Part shown: in pieces, positions 61,815-64,000 of the stretch
Position numbering within the stretch: the stretch's first letter is position 1
Layout: every line of letters starts with the position of its first letter
NCBI GenBank assembly: GCA_000320605.2
Contig: KB445794.1
Coordinates: 124,001-188,000 of the forward strand
Direction: 5' to 3'
Length of the DNA: 64,000 nucleotides
DNA from: Gelatoporia subvermispora B
Taxonomy: Eukaryota; Basidiomycota; Agaricomycetes; Polyporales; Gelatoporiaceae
Program-made: the position numbers and the translations under genes
The notes under the pieces: generated by a model
Seen by the model: only the letters and a program-made list of their open reading frames with translations
Told to the model about the DNA's origin: nothing
The model's database searches: none

Positions 61815-64000
61815 GGGGTCGGAATGTGCGATAACTAAGTTGATGGCAAAGCACAAAGTAGAGTCAGAGCAAAAAACCGACAGAGCACGGTCCGCGCCGG
61901 CAACTTGGAGACTCATATATGTCAAGCTGGCACTTGGTTGCTTTGGGCGGGGGCGACAGGAAGGGCAAGACGGATGCGATCGAAGAGGTAGCTGGATATG
62001 AACATCCGCGCGGGTGGCAGACAGGTGCTCCGGCGGGATTCCAGATGCGGCTTAAGACATCGAAGGACGTCTTCCTGGGCAGCCGTTCCGGCACGCGTCC
62101 ATCCGCGGCGTCGTGAACGTCAATGAACGCAACAAAAGCTTTCCAGGACTTCATGACAGCCAGCCCATTCAGTACTGCTGCCAATCATGACGCCCTGTCC
62201 CCGCGTGCGCACGTTCCGAATCCGAAGATAATAGACACTAGAAGGGAAGACTACTAGTTGTCTCCACACCGCGAGATGGTTCCTGAGACACCACCGTTTC
62301 AGCATAGCTTTAAGAGCATTAGAACGCGAGCAGTGAAAAGCTGAGGTTTGTCAAAGGATGAGTCGTCTCGAGGACAGATTTCGTTGTCATCAGGGTGCGC
62401 GGAGGTAGTTCGATCGCCCCTGAGTTGGTCAGCGCCCGATTTGGAAGGTCGAACCGCCGGCTAGTGGTTCTCCAGCTTCTCGGCTTTCTAGGACCCCCGG
62501 AGGACAGAACTGGTGTGCCGCGTATCTTTCTCACCCCTTCACGAACCGGCACGAGATTATACGAGATTCTTTGATATATTTCGATGCCATTGTGGCAAAG
62601 GAAGCAGGCCTCAAGACCCAAATTCAAGGTCTGTGTAGGAGCTGATATAGACGCCATGAACCATTTTAGTCCTGGCTGAGCGGAAATGAAGCGCTTCTTC
62701 AGGTCTGCGCAGGTTCATTCAACCGCTGATTATAACGGCGATGAACCGTCCGCTCCGTACATTCGAGCTGCTTTCATGTCGCGAGTGAAGGTGCGCAAAC
62801 GTGGGGCCGTGGTCCCCGCCCTAGTGCCGCACTTCTAGCGTGCATCGACACGCAAGTAGCAACTGGCTCAGCATCACGTCAGTGGCACAGTTAGAAGATC
62901 ATCGGAATGAGACCAACTAACTGGTTCGTTACGATCGATGGCTGAATTAAGAGGATGATGAACCTGAACTGAATGAGGAATTCGGCTCGATCAGTGACCT
63001 AACGCAGAGTTCCGCCTGCTTGTGTTGGCCGCGGGCCGCGGCAGCCCCTATGATAATCGAGTCGCGTCCTGGAGGCCTTCAGAGCATCCGATGCTGCGTA
63101 GAGGATGAACTGGCGTTCGTAAAAAACTTCATTACAATGTGCATGCCTTGACATGTCAAGCACAGCGCTTGCAGGCTCCGCTGGTGCGGAGGGTTCACAT
63201 GATGGTGGGCTGATGATCATATGGTCGGTGTCCGATCCAACAATATCTAGTTTGCCAAGTAGTATGTTTCCATAAGGGAAGCCGACAGACTTCCACTTGG
63301 TGCCTCTTAGGGTGCGCACCATCGCAATTAGTGCACTCGTGACGAGGTGATCTTATTGTCCAAAGACCGTAAAGTATTACACGAATTTATTCTTGACAGG
63401 GAATTGTGTCGCAGCCCTCCCGTTGAACTAAATTATACCTTGCTATATCCCACATCGGTCAAGATTATCTATGACCGTCTATGGCCGTCAATGTGTGCCA
63501 GATAAACGTGCTTCCACCTCGTCCAGAAGGACAGTACGGAGCACTGACGGAACAGCCATTAATTGTTACTCTGGTAAAATCGGGAGTTTACTCACAATCT
63601 CTGGATGTTGCCTATGTTTCGACACCAGCGGTCAGTTCACGGAATGGGACATGTAGAGTGTCAATAAGTACTACCCACTCGCATTCGCCTCCTCTCCTCC
63701 CCGATCTTGATGTAACTCTGGTATACCTCTCTTGATTTGACCTCAATAACGGCGAAATCAGTCAATAACGTAGGAGTCGTTGGATTAGATGTCGAACCTC
63801 AAAATCGAAGCAAAGCCTCATGATCTTGTCTGACAATTCCCTCAGCCTATCTGAGTCACTATTTGCGTGCAAGCGCTTAGTAACGGGATTGGTGTGACGG
63901 AGTTTCGACACTTCTCCTTCGATGTCTACTAGACCACTGTAGCTCAAGTTTAGTAAGTCAATTCAATCCAAACCCAGAATTGACCACATACGAAGACAGT
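61815..64000. other. intergenic to window end, possible partial gene at the edge
   Basis: About 2.2 kb without a gene I can name. Minus-strand frames at 62319-62657 and 62999-63322 lack domains. At 63947-63762 (-) a helical frame (LRELSDKIMRLCFDFEV) preceded by an intron-like CTACAG could be the last exon of a gene beginning beyond the window. Confidence 0.3.

Overview
The window reads as nuclear DNA of an agaricomycete (basidiomycete, mushroom-forming) fungus. The genes are packed with 50-65 bp GT-AG introns and many very small exons. The families present (DUF6533 and DUF6534 membrane proteins, F-box/LRR proteins, NACHT-WD40 STAND proteins with short helical end domains) are typical expansions of that group. 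There is no bacterial-style operon. All gene models were spliced by hand; where every junction was checked for phase, the entry says so.

Layout. 0.3-1.2 kb: a Gly/Tyr-rich low-complexity protein (+). 1.5-5.0 kb: a 14-exon gene (-) for the Dsc1/Tul1-type transmembrane RING ubiquitin ligase. 6.2-11.4 kb: NACHT-WD40 protein A (+), followed at 12.1-12.9 kb by a broken partial copy of its 3' end. 13.4-14.3 kb: RIB3, riboflavin synthesis (-). 15.9-17.2 kb: mitochondrial phosphate carrier (+). 18.0-23.2 kb: NACHT-WD40 protein B (-), an inverted paralogue of A with the same 13-exon structure.

24.4-43.2 kb is a rearranged repeat zone. Two inverted arms (about 25.15-28.99 kb and 38.81-43.23 kb) surround a GC-rich, CpG-rich core holding one Ser/Pro-rich gene (31.5-33.1 kb). 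The left arm is joined to a truncated copy of a DUF6533 membrane-protein gene. The right arm lies between two intact DUF6533 genes (37.0-38.6 and 43.5-45.2 kb). Both runs of N sit inside the arms. The right one is flanked by an exact 449 bp duplication, which points to two contigs that overlap and were not merged.

45.2-64 kb is ordinary gene-dense sequence: a GH16/CRH-like cell-wall enzyme (-), an LRR protein (+), a conserved unknown with a charged proline-rich tail (+), a short-chain dehydrogenase (-), a small Ser-rich unknown (-), an F-box protein (-), another unknown (-) and a DUF6534 seven-helix membrane protein (-).

The most interesting system is the NACHT-WD40 pair. The 200-residue module after the WD40 propeller resembles the N-terminal helical adaptor module in sequence pattern and also in its intron order and phases (0-2-0). 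These proteins therefore seem to carry an adaptor or effector-like bundle at both ends. A separate broken copy of the C-terminal module lies next to gene A.
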